A DNA stretch of 64,000 nt from Microcoleus sp. AS-A8 (GCA_039962225.1 JAMPKV010000011.1:236332-300331); one strand, 5' to 3'. Shown: positions 26,865-38,458, counted from the first letter of the stretch. Notes: generated by a model not told the origin, from the sequence alone. Numbers and translations are program-made.

Positions 26865-28172
26865 TTGCAAATTGCAATTTTTATTCTCACTCTCATCCTC
26901 GTAATCTGGCAGCCACGAGGACTCAGTATGGGATTTACTGCTTTAGGCGGAGCGCTGCTTGCCCTCATTACTGGTATCGTGACCTTGCAAGACGTAGCGA
27001 TAGTTTGGGGAATGGTATGGAATGCTACATTGACTGCGATCGCTCTCATCATCATTTCCCGCATTCTCGATGAGGCAGGTTTTTTTCGAGGGTTGGCACT
27101 GTGGCTAGCTTACGCCGGATTGGGTCGCGGGCGTCTCTTCTTTGTCTTATTAATGGTGTTGGGAGCCTTACTAACGGCTAACTTGAGCAACTATGGGACA
27201 GCCTTAATCTGGACGCCTACCTTGATGGAAATGCTGCTGTTACTAGGTTTTAGCTCCAAAGCCACGTTTGCCTTGGTCTTCGCTACGGGTTTTATCGCTG
27301 ACGCGACGAGCTTGCCCTTATCAACCAGCAATCTGGTCAATCTGATTTCCACCGACTATTTTAATATTTCCTTTTTTCGCTACCTCTTAGTGATGATACC
27401 GGTGAATTTTGTTGCAATCGCTACCGGCACGGGCGTCATTTGGTTCTACTTTGATCGTTATATCCCTTTTACCTACAACCTTGACCGTATGCCCCCACCG
27501 GATAGCGTTATTCGTGACCCTGTCGTTTGCCAGTGGAGCTTTGCTGTCCTCGGTTCACTCCTGATCGGCTACTTCTTGGCTCAGCCCTTGGGTATCCCCG
27601 TTTCTTCTATTGCTGTGAGTGGTGCTTTGGTGATGCTAGCCATCTCCGGACGTTGGTTCCACCAGGATAATACCGCCATCCTTTCTTTGAGGAAGGTGTG
27701 GTGTGAAATTCCCTGGTCAGTGCTTGGGTTCAGTCTGGGGATGTCAATTCTTGCTTTGAGTTGGCGTAATACAGAGTTAACGACTCTGCTGAGCCAGTTG
27801 TTAAAGCAGCTATCGGGATGGGGACTCACTCAAGTTGCTATGGGTACGGGTTTCTTGGCAACTCTGCTATCTGGCGTCATGAATAATATCCCAGCAGTAC
27901 TGATTAATTCTCTAGCGATTCAAGATGTCTTGGGGATCGATTCATCCGTTCGAGAAGTGATGATGTATGCCAATGTAATTGGTTGTGATCTGGGAGGGAA
28001 AATTACACCGATTGGCAGCCTCTCCACCCTGCTCTGGCTGAATATTCTAGCCCGTCAAGGACGACCCATAGCCTGGGAGCAATATATTCGCATCGCTTTT
28101 ATTGTCACCCTCCCTGTTTTATCGGTAAGCTTGCTTGGTTTAGCCATCTGGCTACCTTGGCTAATTGTCTGA
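26865..28172 (+). CDS. arsB: Arsenite efflux membrane protein ArsB
   Basis: Inner-membrane arsenite/antimonite exporter of 435 residues with about 11-12 hydrophobic segments along its whole length. It closely follows ArsB: IWQPRGLSMG near the start, FIADATSLPLSTSNLVN (~145-161), and the C-terminal MNNIPAVLIN and NVIGCDLGGKITPIGSL motifs. The TTG start is supported by GGAG 8 nt upstream. No arsR, arsA or arsC gene is adjacent, so metal control would have to come from elsewhere. It appears monocistronic. Confidence 0.92.
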   Translation: MQIAIFILTLILVIWQPRGLSMGFTALGGALLALITGIVTLQDVAIVWGMVWNATLTAIALIIISRILDEAGFFRGLALWLAYAGLGRGRLFFVLLMVLGALLTANLSNYGTALIWTPTLMEMLLLLGFSSKATFALVFATGFIADATSLPLSTSNLVNLISTDYFNISFFRYLLVMIPVNFVAIATGTGVIWFYFDRYIPFTYNLDRMPPPDSVIRDPVVCQWSFAVLGSLLIGYFLAQPLGIPVSSIAVSGALVMLAISGRWFHQDNTAILSLRKVWCEIPWSVLGFSLGMSILALSWRNTELTTLLSQLLKQLSGWGLTQVAMGTGFLATLLSGVMNNIPAVLINSLAIQDVLGIDSSVREVMMYANVIGCDLGGKITPIGSLSTLLWLNILARQGRPIAWEQYIRIAFIVTLPVLSVSLLGLAIWLPWLIV

Positions 28173-28723
28173 GTGGCTTACGAAGGAAGGAGAGTGATTA
28201 CTCATTTTATATTACTTTGTATTAACCTTTATCGCGCTCGCTTACAGGGACGGTTCACTTGATTGAATCGCCTGTGATCGAGAAGGGAATTAGAGAACAT
28301 GAATTGTAACTCTGGAAATTTATTTAGTGAATAAAGGAAAAAAGTGGCTGGGAAAACCCATGATTAACAATTGAAAAACGCGAGATCACGTTATAGGTAT
28401 AGAAAGCTTCAATGGTTTAAGCAATGTTAAACAATTATTTAAGGAATATGTATTACTATTAATTTATCGGAAAAGCTAGTTCTAGGCTTTAAACTAGTGA
28501 TAAAGATTTGAAAGTTTCATTACTTTGGGTGTATCTGCTTACCTCTCAACCACTGCTTTAAGAGCAGGGGCGTAAAATTTAGCAAATCGCTGTTCGAGCG
28601 TTTTGCAAACCGTATAGCGCGTCGGCGATGTAAGACAAGCCATAGACGGCTGCTCTGAATGAGGCTGAATCGCTCTCGGAAAATCAGGGAGGAGTTGAGT
28701 TTAATTAATCATGTGAGTAAGCA
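28173..28723. other. Intergenic region, AT-rich
   Basis: About 550 nt between arsB and the histidine kinase gene. It probably holds the kinase promoter and a long leader, but no clear -35/-10 pair, terminator or small gene could be recognised. GCGCGTCGGCGATGTAAG-like GC-rich text around 28615-28635 contrasts with the AT-rich remainder. Confidence 0.4.
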
Positions 28724-30634
28724 ATGGCAACCCAAACTGCACTAACCCTATGTACCAAGAGTAACGGCAGGGAAGTAGAGCCGAAGCATTTCGTTTGTGG
28801 CTCTCTGGATAAACTGTTCACTCTCACGTTGGATATGTTTTTCATCGTGGGGTTTGACGGCTATTTCAAGCAACTCAACTCGCTGTGTGAGAAAACTTTG
28901 GGTTATACCACCGAAGAATTCTTAAGCCAACGATGGATTGAGTTGATTCATCCAGAAGACCAGTCAGCAATGCTGGAACGCTTACAAGACCTTACGACAG
29001 AAGCAAGGACTGTACAGTTTGAAAATCGTTACCGTTGCCAAGACGGTTCCTACAAATGGCTGTTGTGGAATGTGACGGCCTGCCAAGACGAGCAATTAAT
29101 CTACGCAGTGGCTCGTGATAATACTGAGTGTAGACGCGCAGAAGCTGCACAGCAGGAAAGCGAAGAACGTTTCCGCTTACTGGTTGAGGGCGTCAAAGAC
29201 TATGCGATTATCATGCTCAACCCAGCCGGTCGCATTGTGAGCTGGAATATCGGTGCCGAACGCATCCAACAATATCAAGCTTCCGAGATTCTCGGTAAGC
29301 ATATCTCCTGTTTTTATACCCAGAAAGATATTGAACTGGGCAAACCCTTGCACGGGTTAGAAATAGCGGCGCTTCAAGGTCGTTTTGAGGATGAAGGGTG
29401 GCGAATTCGCAAGGATGGGTCAAAGTTTTGGGCTAATGTTGTGATTACCGCCTTACGGGATGATCACGGACGGCTCAGCGGCTTTGTTCGAGTAACACGC
29501 GATATTACGGAGCGTAAGCTTGCCGAAGAAGAGCTACAAAAAGCGCATGACGAATTGGAAAAACGAGTTGCACAACGAACAGCACAATTAACCCGGACGA
29601 ATGAACTCCTGAAACAAGAGATTGCAGAGCATGAGCGCACAGAGGCGGCTTTACGGCAATCGAAGGCTCGCTTGAAACAACAAGCTCAGCAACTGGAGGC
29701 CGAGAAACAACATGCAACGTCTCTGTTGGGCAAACTCCAGCGTACCCAAGCTCAACTCATTCACACAGAAAAAATGACAACGCTGGGACAGGTGATTGCG
29801 GGTATTGCCCATGAAATCAACAACCCAGTCGGTTTTATTTACGGCAACCTGGATTATGCCAGTTGCTACATCAATGATTTAATGCGCTTGGTGGAACTTT
29901 ATTTCCAGCACTATCCCCAGCCGGCTCCAGCCATTGAGGCGGAACTGGACGCTATCGACCTGAATTTTTTGATGGCCGATATGCCAAAACTGCTGTCCTC
30001 CATGAAGGTGGGAGCGACCCGTCTTCGCCAGCTTGTTTTGTCTCTTCAGAATTTCTTGAGAACTGAGCAAACGGAAATGAAGCCGGTAGACCTTCATGAA
30101 GGTCTTGATAGCACCCTGATGATTTTGCGACACCGATTGAAAGCCTCTGAGGAGTATCCAGAGATTACGGTGAACAAAGAGTATGGCACTCTGCCTTTCG
30201 TGGAATGTTTTGCAGGGCAAATGAATCAGGTATTTATGCATTTGATCACCAATGCGATTGATGTTTTGCAGGCATCCGTTAAGCCACGAAAAACGAATTA
30301 CCAAATCACAATTACCACTGGCGTTCAGGACATGAAGCCAGAACGGCTAGAAGGACAGACTCAAGAGACAATTCCTCATGCTGTGATTCGGATTTCTGAC
30401 AATGGCCCAGGAATGAGTGAGGATATTAGCTGCCGACTGTTTGAGCCATTTTTTACGACAAAACCACCGGGTAAAGGTACGGGTTTGGGTTTATCGATTA
30501 GTTATCAAATTGTCGTAGACCATCATGGCGGTCAATTGACTTGTGTCTCTGAACCTGGAAAGGGAGCCGAATTTGTGATTTCCCTTCCCGTGCGTCAGGT
30601 GGCTGTGTCCGCTAGTCTATCTCAGTGTGCGTAA
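28724..30634 (+). CDS. PAS-PAS sensor histidine kinase
   Basis: A soluble-looking sensor kinase of 636 residues. First PAS fold ~30-140 (MFFIVGFDGYFKQLN, then PAC-like RYRCQDGSYKWLLW). Second PAS ~148-268 (DYAIIMLNPAGRIVSWN, GFVRVTRDITERK). A coiled coil ~270-350 follows, then the dimerisation/phosphoacceptor domain with His in GIAHEINNPVG (~362). The HATPase domain is ~460-625 (N box near ITNAIDVL, G boxes SDNGPG and GKGTGLGLS). No membrane helix, no receiver domain. The partner regulator is not adjacent. The signal is unknown. Confidence 0.92.
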   Translation: MATQTALTLCTKSNGREVEPKHFVCGSLDKLFTLTLDMFFIVGFDGYFKQLNSLCEKTLGYTTEEFLSQRWIELIHPEDQSAMLERLQDLTTEARTVQFENRYRCQDGSYKWLLWNVTACQDEQLIYAVARDNTECRRAEAAQQESEERFRLLVEGVKDYAIIMLNPAGRIVSWNIGAERIQQYQASEILGKHISCFYTQKDIELGKPLHGLEIAALQGRFEDEGWRIRKDGSKFWANVVITALRDDHGRLSGFVRVTRDITERKLAEEELQKAHDELEKRVAQRTAQLTRTNELLKQEIAEHERTEAALRQSKARLKQQAQQLEAEKQHATSLLGKLQRTQAQLIHTEKMTTLGQVIAGIAHEINNPVGFIYGNLDYASCYINDLMRLVELYFQHYPQPAPAIEAELDAIDLNFLMADMPKLLSSMKVGATRLRQLVLSLQNFLRTEQTEMKPVDLHEGLDSTLMILRHRLKASEEYPEITVNKEYGTLPFVECFAGQMNQVFMHLITNAIDVLQASVKPRKTNYQITITTGVQDMKPERLEGQTQETIPHAVIRISDNGPGMSEDISCRLFEPFFTTKPPGKGTGLGLSISYQIVVDHHGGQLTCVSEPGKGAEFVISLPVRQVAVSASLSQCA

Positions 30635-30735
30635 TGTTCATGGGTGCCCCTACCGGGTAGGGTCTGCTCTAGATCAGTTGAAGGTTCAAAAGAGTTTTCT
30701 CTAGCCAGAAACTAACTCATTAACTTTCAACTCTA

Positions 30736-31155
30736 TTACTCCTGTGGGCTTGAATCCTGTTTAAACACCCACTTCCACAAAGGGTGACTCACGCCTTGTT
30801 GAGCAATGCGGCGTACCTGTTGCTCTAGGTGCTGTTGTTCCTCGTGTGGTAATCCGAATAAGATGTTACGACTCTGCCAAACTAAGATAGCAGTAGTCAT
30901 AGAAACACACAAACCTAAACCAAGAGCAGGCCAAGGATTGAAGATGATGCCATATCGCACTGCTGACCAAGTAAAATGCGATCGCATCAGCGAAATCTCG
31001 TAGCGCCAACCCCACAGACACCAGGGAGCCAGGATTACCCAAAGCAAGGTGACGACAAACCAGCGACCATAAACCGTCAGCCGATGTAACCGCATGATCG
31101 GTATTTTGAGGCTAGGGTCAAGGTTTGAAACTTCTCTTCTAGATATTCGAGGCAT
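30736..31155 (-). CDS. Conserved membrane protein with two helices
   Basis: Function not recognised. About 139 residues if it starts at ATG 31155; an upstream TTG at 31251 would add 32 poorly structured residues. I prefer 31155 because the extra stretch contains a 13-bp inverted repeat. Two transmembrane segments are clear: ~25-45 (GRWFVVTLLWVILAPWCLWG) and ~68-88 (PWPALGLGLCVSMTTAILVW). The C-terminus is polar (EEQQHLEQQVRRIAQQG) and cytoplasmic in the likeliest topology. It is placed between the kinase and the secDF pair, on the secDF strand. Confidence 0.7.
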   Translation of the reverse strand: MPRISRREVSNLDPSLKIPIMRLHRLTVYGRWFVVTLLWVILAPWCLWGWRYEISLMRSHFTWSAVRYGIIFNPWPALGLGLCVSMTTAILVWQSRNILFGLPHEEQQHLEQQVRRIAQQGVSHPLWKWVFKQDSSPQE

Positions 31156-31188
31156 CTGGACGTCTGGCTGCTCTATGGTTTCTCTGTT

Positions 31189-31262
31189 CAATAGACATCT
31201 TTGATCATTAACCTGCAATCCTTCACGGTAGCTGAAGCTTAATCTCCTCAAGATGTCTATTG
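31189..31262. repeat. Perfect 13-bp inverted repeat, 48-nt spacer
   Basis: CAATAGACATCTT at 31189-31201 pairs with AAGATGTCTATTG at 31250-31262. It lies upstream of the two-helix membrane protein (if that starts at 31155) and 54 nt beyond the 3' end of secF. It could be a leader structure or a transcription-end stem for secF. No T-run is present. Confidence 0.55.
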
Positions 31263-31316
31263 TGAGCTGAAAGCCTCCCTATCCTCTCGACTTTGCTGGA
31301 ACTTTTTCAGATGCGA

Positions 31317-32243
31317 TTATGCTGTTTTGAGCCTGCGATTTCGCCACCAAGCTAGGAGCGAACTGGCAATAAAAATACTGGAATAAGCACCTGCGATAAA
31401 GCCCACAATCAGCGCCAAGGCAAAATACTTGAGGGTTTCTCCTCCAAACAGGAAGATTGAAGTCAACGTCAGCAGCGTGGTTAAGGTCGTATTAATCGAG
31501 CGGCTCAGGGTTTGATTGACGGCATCATCCACGACTTGGTCAATGTGCATCTCTGGTTGCTCCTTGATCACCTCCCGCACCCGGTCGTAAATTACCACTG
31601 TATCGTTAACTGAGAAACCAATGATGGTCAGGATGGCAACGACGAAGAGGCTATCAATTTCCACACCTAACACCAAACCCAAGATAGAGAAGATGCCAGC
31701 GGTGATTAACACATCGTGGAATAAAGCCACGAAGGCAAAGAAAGCATAGTCGAACTGGAAACGAAAGGTTAAGTAGATCAGGATACCGGCGAAAGAGAGG
31801 AAAATCGCAAGCATCCCAGAGGTAAACAGCCGCTGACCTAGGGTCGGACCCACGGTATCAATCTGGATGGCTTTAGGGTCAAAAGCTCCAATTTTTTCGC
31901 TTAAAGCATCTTTGAGTTCGACACGTTGGTTCGGCTCTAACGTCTTTGTCCGAATCGTCAATGCGTGTTGTTTTTCACCTAAAACTTGGATGCTGCTATT
32001 GGCTAATCCCTGCTGATCCATCACGTTCCGAACGGCAGAGAGGTCGATGGGTTTGTCGCAGTTACCGGGTTTTGAGCAATCTAGCTCAAATTGCAGCCGC
32101 GTACCGCCGACAAAATCCAGACCTAAGCGTAACGGCGACCCTAAGGTAGCTGTGGAAATCACCATACCGATGATGCCAGCCAGGATAATGCTAATCGAGA
32201 CTGTCCACCAAAGCGATCGCTGTTTAATGACATTAAGTTTCAT
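31317..32243 (-). CDS. secF: Protein translocase subunit SecF
   Basis: Inner- or thylakoid-membrane subunit of the Sec accessory complex that uses the proton motive force to help secretion. About 308 residues with the six-helix SecF pattern: helix 1 at ~12-35, a periplasmic loop with [14 protein letters not shown], and helices 2-6 at ~135-300 with [15 protein letters not shown] (~215-229). The ATG at 32243 has GGAGG 7 nt upstream. It lies 14 nt after secD in the usual secD-secF order. Confidence 0.95.
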   Translation of the reverse strand: MKLNVIKQRSLWWTVSISIILAGIIGMVISTATLGSPLRLGLDFVGGTRLQFELDCSKPGNCDKPIDLSAVRNVMDQQGLANSSIQVLGEKQHALTIRTKTLEPNQRVELKDALSEKIGAFDPKAIQIDTVGPTLGQRLFTSGMLAIFLSFAGILIYLTFRFQFDYAFFAFVALFHDVLITAGIFSILGLVLGVEIDSLFVVAILTIIGFSVNDTVVIYDRVREVIKEQPEMHIDQVVDDAVNQTLSRSINTTLTTLLTLTSIFLFGGETLKYFALALIVGFIAGAYSSIFIASSLLAWWRNRRLKTA

Positions 32244-32257
32244 TGCCACCCCTCCGT

Positions 32258-33664
32258 CTATGAGTTCACTGAAACGGGTGGGTTAGGCACAAAGAGTTCA
32301 AGCTTTTGGCGCAACCCTGGAAATCCCAGAACCACCAGCAGCATAAACGTGCGGCTACAGGTGATCGCTGTAAACATACTCACCACGACTCCCAAACCCA
32401 GTGTGAGTGCAAAACCCTTCACCAACCCCGACCCTAGCCAAAATAGCGCAGCACAAGCAATTACGGTCGTCACGTTACCATCCAAAATACTAGAGAATGC
32501 CCGATAAAATCCCGATTCTACAGAGCGATACAAAGTTTTCCCGGCTCTTATTTCTTCTCGCGTCCGTTCAAAAATCAGTACATTCGCATCAACGGCCATG
32601 CCAATACTGAGAATAAAACCAGCAATTCCCGGCAGCGTTAAGGTCACACCCAACAGAGCAAAAACCGCCATCGTCAGCAGGGCGTAGATGATTAAGGAAA
32701 CGTCAGCAATTAAACCGGGCAGGCGGTAGTAGAGGCCCATAAACACCAATACTAAAACCAAGCCGCCAATCCCGGCATAGATACTGCTTTGGATACTGTC
32801 TCGCCCTAACGTTGCACCCACTGTGCGGTTCTCTACAATTTCCACCGGTACAGGTAAGGCACCCCCTCGTAGCTGCACGGCAAATTCGTTGGCTGATTGA
32901 GCTGTATAGCGACCACTAATCTCAGCACCACCACCCGTGATACCTGCTTGGGCATATTCGGGCCCAACGGTGGGCGCGCTAATCAGAGCCTGATCGAGAA
33001 AAATACCGATACTACGACCCGTTCCCGCCAATTCTTTGGTGAGCTGAGCAAATTTTTCGGCTCCATCGGCGTCAAAGCGGATGGCGACTTTCCAGTTATC
33101 ACCTGTTTGAGTGGGTTCGGGAAGAGCATCTCTGAGATTTTTACCCGTCAGACCGGTAGATTCAAACAATTGTGCGATCGCTTGGTTGCTGCGCTCAAGA
33201 GCTGCTTTATTGTCTGCGAGCGCTTTTTCATCCCCTGTGCTACTCAACTGAGCCTGCTGCTGCACCAAAGCGTCTCGCGATTGCATTTCAGCCATTAGCT
33301 GATAATAATCGGCTCCTGGTTTCTGCTTGCGAAATTCCAATTGTGCTGTGCCACCCAGCACCCGTTCTGCCTGTTGCGGGTCATTTACCCCAGGTAGCTG
33401 CACCAAGATTTGATCGGGATAAACGGGTTGTACCAGGGGTTCTGAAACCCCAAGTGCATTAACCCGATTTTCAATCACACTGAGAACGTCTTCTAGTTGT
33501 CTCGATGTAATTTGCTGAATTTCTTTTGTGGGCTTGACCTGAATGGTCAACTGTGCCCCCCCCCGCAAGTCTAATCCTAATGGAATTTTCACTTGCACAA
33601 GCACCCAGATCGCCCCAATCACGAGGGCTACAATCAAGGCTAATATCCAACGCTGTTTTTGCAT
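32258..33664 (-). CDS. secD: Protein translocase subunit SecD
   Basis: Partner of SecF, about 468 residues. Helix 1 (~5-25) precedes [14 protein letters not shown], then a large periplasmic P1 domain (~40-280) and five C-terminal helices (~290-460). Conserved [21 protein letters not shown] lies at ~370-390. A TTG at 33685 would add seven residues; the ATG at 33664 gives the normal cyanobacterial N-terminus (MQKQRW). It heads the secDF pair on the minus strand. Confidence 0.95.
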   Translation of the reverse strand: MQKQRWILALIVALVIGAIWVLVQVKIPLGLDLRGGAQLTIQVKPTKEIQQITSRQLEDVLSVIENRVNALGVSEPLVQPVYPDQILVQLPGVNDPQQAERVLGGTAQLEFRKQKPGADYYQLMAEMQSRDALVQQQAQLSSTGDEKALADNKAALERSNQAIAQLFESTGLTGKNLRDALPEPTQTGDNWKVAIRFDADGAEKFAQLTKELAGTGRSIGIFLDQALISAPTVGPEYAQAGITGGGAEISGRYTAQSANEFAVQLRGGALPVPVEIVENRTVGATLGRDSIQSSIYAGIGGLVLVLVFMGLYYRLPGLIADVSLIIYALLTMAVFALLGVTLTLPGIAGFILSIGMAVDANVLIFERTREEIRAGKTLYRSVESGFYRAFSSILDGNVTTVIACAALFWLGSGLVKGFALTLGLGVVVSMFTAITCSRTFMLLVVLGFPGLRQKLELFVPNPPVSVNS

Positions 33665-33706
33665 CACTACGAACCGCCGCAACAAGTGATATGATAATCC
33701 TTTTTA

Positions 33707-33739
33707 GTAACGACTAAATCTCTTCGGTCAAGTCGTTAC
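33707..33739. other. 9-bp inverted repeat upstream of secD
   Basis: GTAACGACT at 33707-33715 pairs with AGTCGTTAC at 33731-33739 around a 15-nt loop, 43 nt before the SecD ATG. Placement fits a 5' leader hairpin or operator. The remaining gap to pdhB contains direct GTTGAAA-type heptamers (about 33868-33890). Confidence 0.45.
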
Positions 33740-33939
33740 TCGGTGGCAAGCGAGGAAAGTTTTCACTTTCACCAGCCAGAGGGTAAACAGTTGCTCGGTT
33801 GAACGTTGTACTCCGGAGGCGAAACCCTACTCCGAAGCATTGCCAGAAGGGTAAGGTAGGTTAGAAAGTTGAAAGTTGAAGGTTAAAGTTGGTATCCTAA
33901 CTTGCAACCTGCAACCTGTTAACCTACTATATTCTTACC

Positions 33940-34923
33940 TTAAACCCGCGATGCCACCATCTTTTGTACAGCTTCCACAATTTGCTGGGGTTGCACAATT
34001 GTTAGATTTTCCAGAATACCGTTGTAAGGGGTTGGGATATCCTGAGAAGACAGCCGCAGCACTGGCGCATCGAGTTCATCAAACAATCGATCATTAATCG
34101 ACGCGATTAATTCTGCTCCAATACCCCCGGTTTTCATACATTCTTCCACCACAATCACGCGATGGGTTTTGCGAATGGAAGCCCCGATAGTGTCAAAATC
34201 TAACGGCTTCAAGGAAATCAAGTCAATCACCTCTGGATCAAACCCTTCTTTTTCGAGCGGCTTCACGGCTTGCATGACGTGATGACGCATCCGAGAGTAG
34301 GTGAGAATGGTGACATCTTTGCCCTGGCGGACGACCTCTGCTTTATCGAGAGGTACCAAGTACTCCTCGTCGGGTAGGTCTTCTTTGAGGTTGTAAAGTA
34401 GGACATGTTCAAAGAATAAAACGGGATTGTCGTCCCGAATCGCGGATTTAAGAAGTCCTTTGGCATTGTACGGGGTTGAGCAGGCAACGATTTTTAAACC
34501 CGGAACCGCCTGAAAGTAAGCTTCTAGTCGCTGGGAGTGTTCAGCCCCCAACTGACGCCCAACCCCACCAGGGCCACGAATCACCATGGGAATTTTGAAG
34601 TTCCCACCGGACGTATAACGCAACATCCCAGCGTTATTGGAAATTTGGTTGAAGGCCAAGAGCAAAAAGCCCATATTCATGCCTTCAATAATGGGTCGTA
34701 AACCCGTCATCGCTGCACCGACGGCCAGACCGGTGAAGCTGTTTTCCGCAATCGGGGTATCCAGAACCCGAAGATCACCGTATTTTTTATACAGATCTTT
34801 GGTGACTTTGTAGGAACCACCGTAGTGACCTACATCTTCACCGAGTACAAATACAGCTTCATCGCGTGCCATTTCTTCATCAATGGCGGCGCGTAGGGCG
34901 TTAAAGAAAAGTGTGTCTGCCAT
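33940..34923 (-). CDS. pdhB: Pyruvate dehydrogenase E1 component, beta subunit
   Basis: Forms the thiamine-diphosphate E1 enzyme with PdhA and feeds acetyl-CoA from pyruvate. 327 residues from ATG 34923, where GAGG lies 5-6 nt upstream; an open frame extends 33 codons further but lacks homology. Family motifs: [12 protein letters not shown] (~20-31), [17 protein letters not shown] (~53-69), [17 protein letters not shown] (~113-129), [11 protein letters not shown] and C-terminal [14 protein letters not shown] (~260). pdhA and the E2/E3 genes are not nearby. Confidence 0.95.
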   Translation of the reverse strand: MADTLFFNALRAAIDEEMARDEAVFVLGEDVGHYGGSYKVTKDLYKKYGDLRVLDTPIAENSFTGLAVGAAMTGLRPIIEGMNMGFLLLAFNQISNNAGMLRYTSGGNFKIPMVIRGPGGVGRQLGAEHSQRLEAYFQAVPGLKIVACSTPYNAKGLLKSAIRDDNPVLFFEHVLLYNLKEDLPDEEYLVPLDKAEVVRQGKDVTILTYSRMRHHVMQAVKPLEKEGFDPEVIDLISLKPLDFDTIGASIRKTHRVIVVEECMKTGGIGAELIASINDRLFDELDAPVLRLSSQDIPTPYNGILENLTIVQPQQIVEAVQKMVASRV

Positions 34924-35178
34924 CAGTACCTCACCAAATTCGGCAAATGCCATCCTAGCATTGCCTAAGCTTTGTAAGGGAAACTGCGGATACGGGAGGT
35001 CGGCGCAGCACCTCATTCCCAATCCGTTTCGATAACCTCTTTATTTCTCAAAGGAGGGGCCGGAGTTCATCCGAGTATGGGAGAGGGGGAGAGATTGTTT
35101 AGACGCTTAACAACGGGGTCTATAAGTAGGATTTTGTATCAGACTCTACTGTAATATTCCGATGCGATAATTCATCCG

Positions 35179-36291
<1,113 letters not shown>

Positions 36292-36336
36292 TCATCCCCT
36301 CCTATCGGGTTGTCTCAACCGCTTCATTTCAGTGTA

Positions 36337-36350
36337 TGAACAATTGTTCA
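36337..36350. promoter_or_regulatory. Perfect 14-bp palindrome upstream of frmA
   Basis: TGAACAATTGTTCA is a perfect palindrome 46 nt before the frmA GTG. Position and symmetry fit a dimeric repressor or activator site. No regulator gene is adjacent. The regulator family is unknown. Confidence 0.5.
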
Positions 36351-36667
36351 ACTGAACCATTATTTTTCATAGCTTAGAAGATTGACCTCCCAGCCGAGCC
36401 ATCCCAGCTAAAGTTGAGGGGATTTCGGTTTTAACTGGCGACAATCGCTAATGTTGCTCTTAGGGGCGGAATTCCATACAGGCGTGGGGGATGCTGAAGC
36501 GATCGAGGTAAAGTTAATTAATAGAGGACTGACACAAAATTCTCAGCTAAATACTAACAGTAGTAGTAGGGTACGTCGCGATGCACCCTAGATGTAGAGT
36601 TTCGGAGTCAGTTCAGTTACTAGATGGACGTCCCCACGAATTGGGGAGATCAGGTTAAGGAAGATTC
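36351..36667. other. Intergenic region between frmA and map
   Basis: Divergent promoter region of about 317 nt beyond the frmA palindrome. One GCGATCG site lies near 36499-36505. No small gene or terminator is recognised. GGAAG at 36660-36664 serves map. Confidence 0.4.
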
Positions 36668-37456
36668 ATGGGAAACGAAACAATCGTTCTCTTATCCAGC
36701 AGAGAAATTGAAAAAATGCGCCGCGCAGGGCGCTTGGCCGCTGAACTTTTAGATCATCTAGCACCGATGGTTAAGCCAGGGGTGAGTACCTTAGAACTGA
36801 ATGACGAAGCGGAGCGCTGGACTACAGCACATGGGGCAAAAAGTGCTCCTCTGGGCTATCATGGCTTTCCCAAGTCCATCTGCACCAGTGTCAATGAGGT
36901 GGTCTGTCACGGGATTCCCAATGCTAAACAAATCCTCAAGGAAGGCGACATTATCAATATCGATGTGACGCCGACTGTAGAAGGCTACCACGGTGATACT
37001 TCCAAAACTTTTTTTGTGGGTACTCCTTCCCCAACAGCGAAGAAGTTGGTTGAGGTGACGGAGGAGTGTTTAAGAAGAGGGATTGCTACCGTTAGCTCCG
37101 GTTCCCGGATTGGAGACATTGGCGCGGCTATTCAAGAGTATGCCGAGGCTCATGGTTTTTCTGTGGTGCGAGACTTCGTCGGACATGGTGTGAGTAACAT
37201 TTTCCATACCGCACCTCAAATTCCTCACTATGGCACAAGGGGGAAAGGAAAGCGTCTTCGCCCTGGTATGGTTTTTACCATTGAGCCAATGATTAATGAA
37301 GGCACTTGGGAAGTTGAGGTTCTCGCTGACAAATGGACAGCTGTGACAAAAGATCGCAAGCTTTCTGCTCAATTTGAGCATACATTAGCGGTCACTGAAG
37401 AAGGTGTTGAAATTCTCACATTACGCGAAGCGGATGCACAGAGGAAATCGGCTTAG
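36668..37456 (+). CDS. map: Methionine aminopeptidase, type I
   Basis: Removes the initiator methionine from nascent proteins; dimetal enzyme of 262 residues. Metal ligands are visible: two Asp in INIDVTPTVEGYHGDTSK (~97 and ~108), His in VGHGVSNIFHTAP (~171), Glu in FTIEPMIN (~204) and Glu in AQFEHT (~235). His in GYHGFP (~79) is the substrate-binding residue. Length matches the short type I enzyme without a zinc-finger extension. Cyanobacteria often have several map genes, so this may be one paralogue. Confidence 0.95.
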   Translation: MGNETIVLLSSREIEKMRRAGRLAAELLDHLAPMVKPGVSTLELNDEAERWTTAHGAKSAPLGYHGFPKSICTSVNEVVCHGIPNAKQILKEGDIINIDVTPTVEGYHGDTSKTFFVGTPSPTAKKLVEVTEECLRRGIATVSSGSRIGDIGAAIQEYAEAHGFSVVRDFVGHGVSNIFHTAPQIPHYGTRGKGKRLRPGMVFTIEPMINEGTWEVEVLADKWTAVTKDRKLSAQFEHTLAVTEEGVEILTLREADAQRKSA

Positions 37457-37730
37457 GGCTGTGTTAACAAGAGCGGTGTGTTGAAGCCTTGCACTAGGTT
37501 AAGGGGGCGAGCAATCCCTTGTTCTCAAAACCTTAAGGTGGTTCATAACAAACTCTTTGTAAAAATTTTTAGTTCTCTCCTTGAGCTATCACCTTTATGC
37601 GCTATCTTAAGGAATAGAATTAATTCGGTTGCAGATTTTGTTTTCATCGGTAGGCTTCTCGCTTCTGGTCGTGAACAGATTTCTCTCCGCAATTCCAATC
37701 TCTACACTCCCCTGTTTTTGGAGAAGATCA
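37457..37730 (+). other. Leader region of the RRM protein gene
   Basis: Gap of 274 nt between map and the RNA-binding protein gene. The open frame that runs through it (from 37629) has no homology. Cyanobacterial RRM genes of this kind often have long leaders with cold-related control, but I see no defined motif here. GGAGAAG at 37720-37726 is the ribosome-binding site. Confidence 0.4.
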
Positions 37731-38030
37731 ATGTCAATCTATGTAGGTAATCTGTCCTACCAAGTTACACAAGATGACCTCAATGCGGTTTTTGCAGAAT
37801 ACGGTACAGTCAAACGAGTTCAACTTCCCACAGATCGAGAAACGGGACGCATCCGTGGCTTTGGCTTTGTGGAAATGAGCTCAGATGCTGAAGAAGAAGC
37901 CGCGATTGAGGCTCTAGATGGTGCAGAATGGATGGGTCGCGACCTGAAAGTGAATAAGGCTAAGCCCCGCGAAAATAAAAGCGCTTCGGGTGGGTTTCGG
38001 AAAAGCAACAGCTTCTCTCGCCGCTACTAA
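37731..38030 (+). CDS. RRM-type RNA-binding protein (Rbp)
   Basis: Small cyanobacterial RNA-binding protein of 99 residues. One RRM domain with RNP2 IYVGNLSY (3-10) and RNP1 RGFGFVEM (42-49), followed by a short basic/serine tail (KPRENKSASGGFRKSN). Known members bind mRNA, and many are induced by cold. The start is fixed by GGAGAAG 4 nt before ATG 37731. Two strong terminators follow. Confidence 0.95.
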   Translation: MSIYVGNLSYQVTQDDLNAVFAEYGTVKRVQLPTDRETGRIRGFGFVEMSSDAEEEAAIEALDGAEWMGRDLKVNKAKPRENKSASGGFRKSNSFSRRY

Positions 38031-38106
38031 GTTTTAAGAACAATACTTTTAACCCTTGTGGGTTAGCCGATGTCGTCCGGCTTGTTATTTTCAAGTCTTG
38101 AATGCC

Positions 38107-38139
38107 AGCCGATGTTTATCGGCTAATTTTCTTTTTTAA
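38107..38139 (+). terminator. Rho-independent terminator after the RRM gene
   Basis: AGCCGAT (38107-38113), loop GTTT, ATCGGCT (38118-38124), then a T-rich tract AATTTTCTTTTTT. Another hairpin of the same AGCCG/CGGCT type precedes it at 38074-38092. Confidence 0.8.
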
Positions 38140-38174
38140 TTCTACTATTGTTAGTAATTCAAGTGAATGGCAAG

Positions 38175-38205
38175 AGGCTCAGGCAAAAAAGCTTGAGCCT
38201 TTTTG
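38175..38205 (+). terminator. Second rho-independent terminator
   Basis: AGGCTCA (38175-38181) pairs with TGAGCCT (38194-38200) with an inner GC/GC pair, followed by TTTTTG. It may back up the first terminator. The space to the ABC gene at 38459 holds no other gene. Confidence 0.75.
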
Positions 38206-38458
38206 CTCATAATGTGAGGTATTTAAACTTTGTTTAATGACCTAAGTTTCGAGCCTTTTGACAATTTATAGAAGGTCAATTGTAGGTGCGATAGCTGAAC
38301 AAATTGGATTCCATCCCGTTCCATACCCATACCTTGCGGTAGTTTTTTCAGATTCAATAACGAGTTACTTGTCAAGAGCTTTTTGGTCAATAAATCCGAG
38401 AACTTCCTCGTACTTTGAAGTAGATACAGACTGATGACCCATCGATTACAGTAAAGCT

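Noticed and set aside
37478..37750. 90-codon frame upstream of the RRM gene
   Set aside because: Leader sequence; the RRM start at 37731 with GGAGAAG is in another frame.
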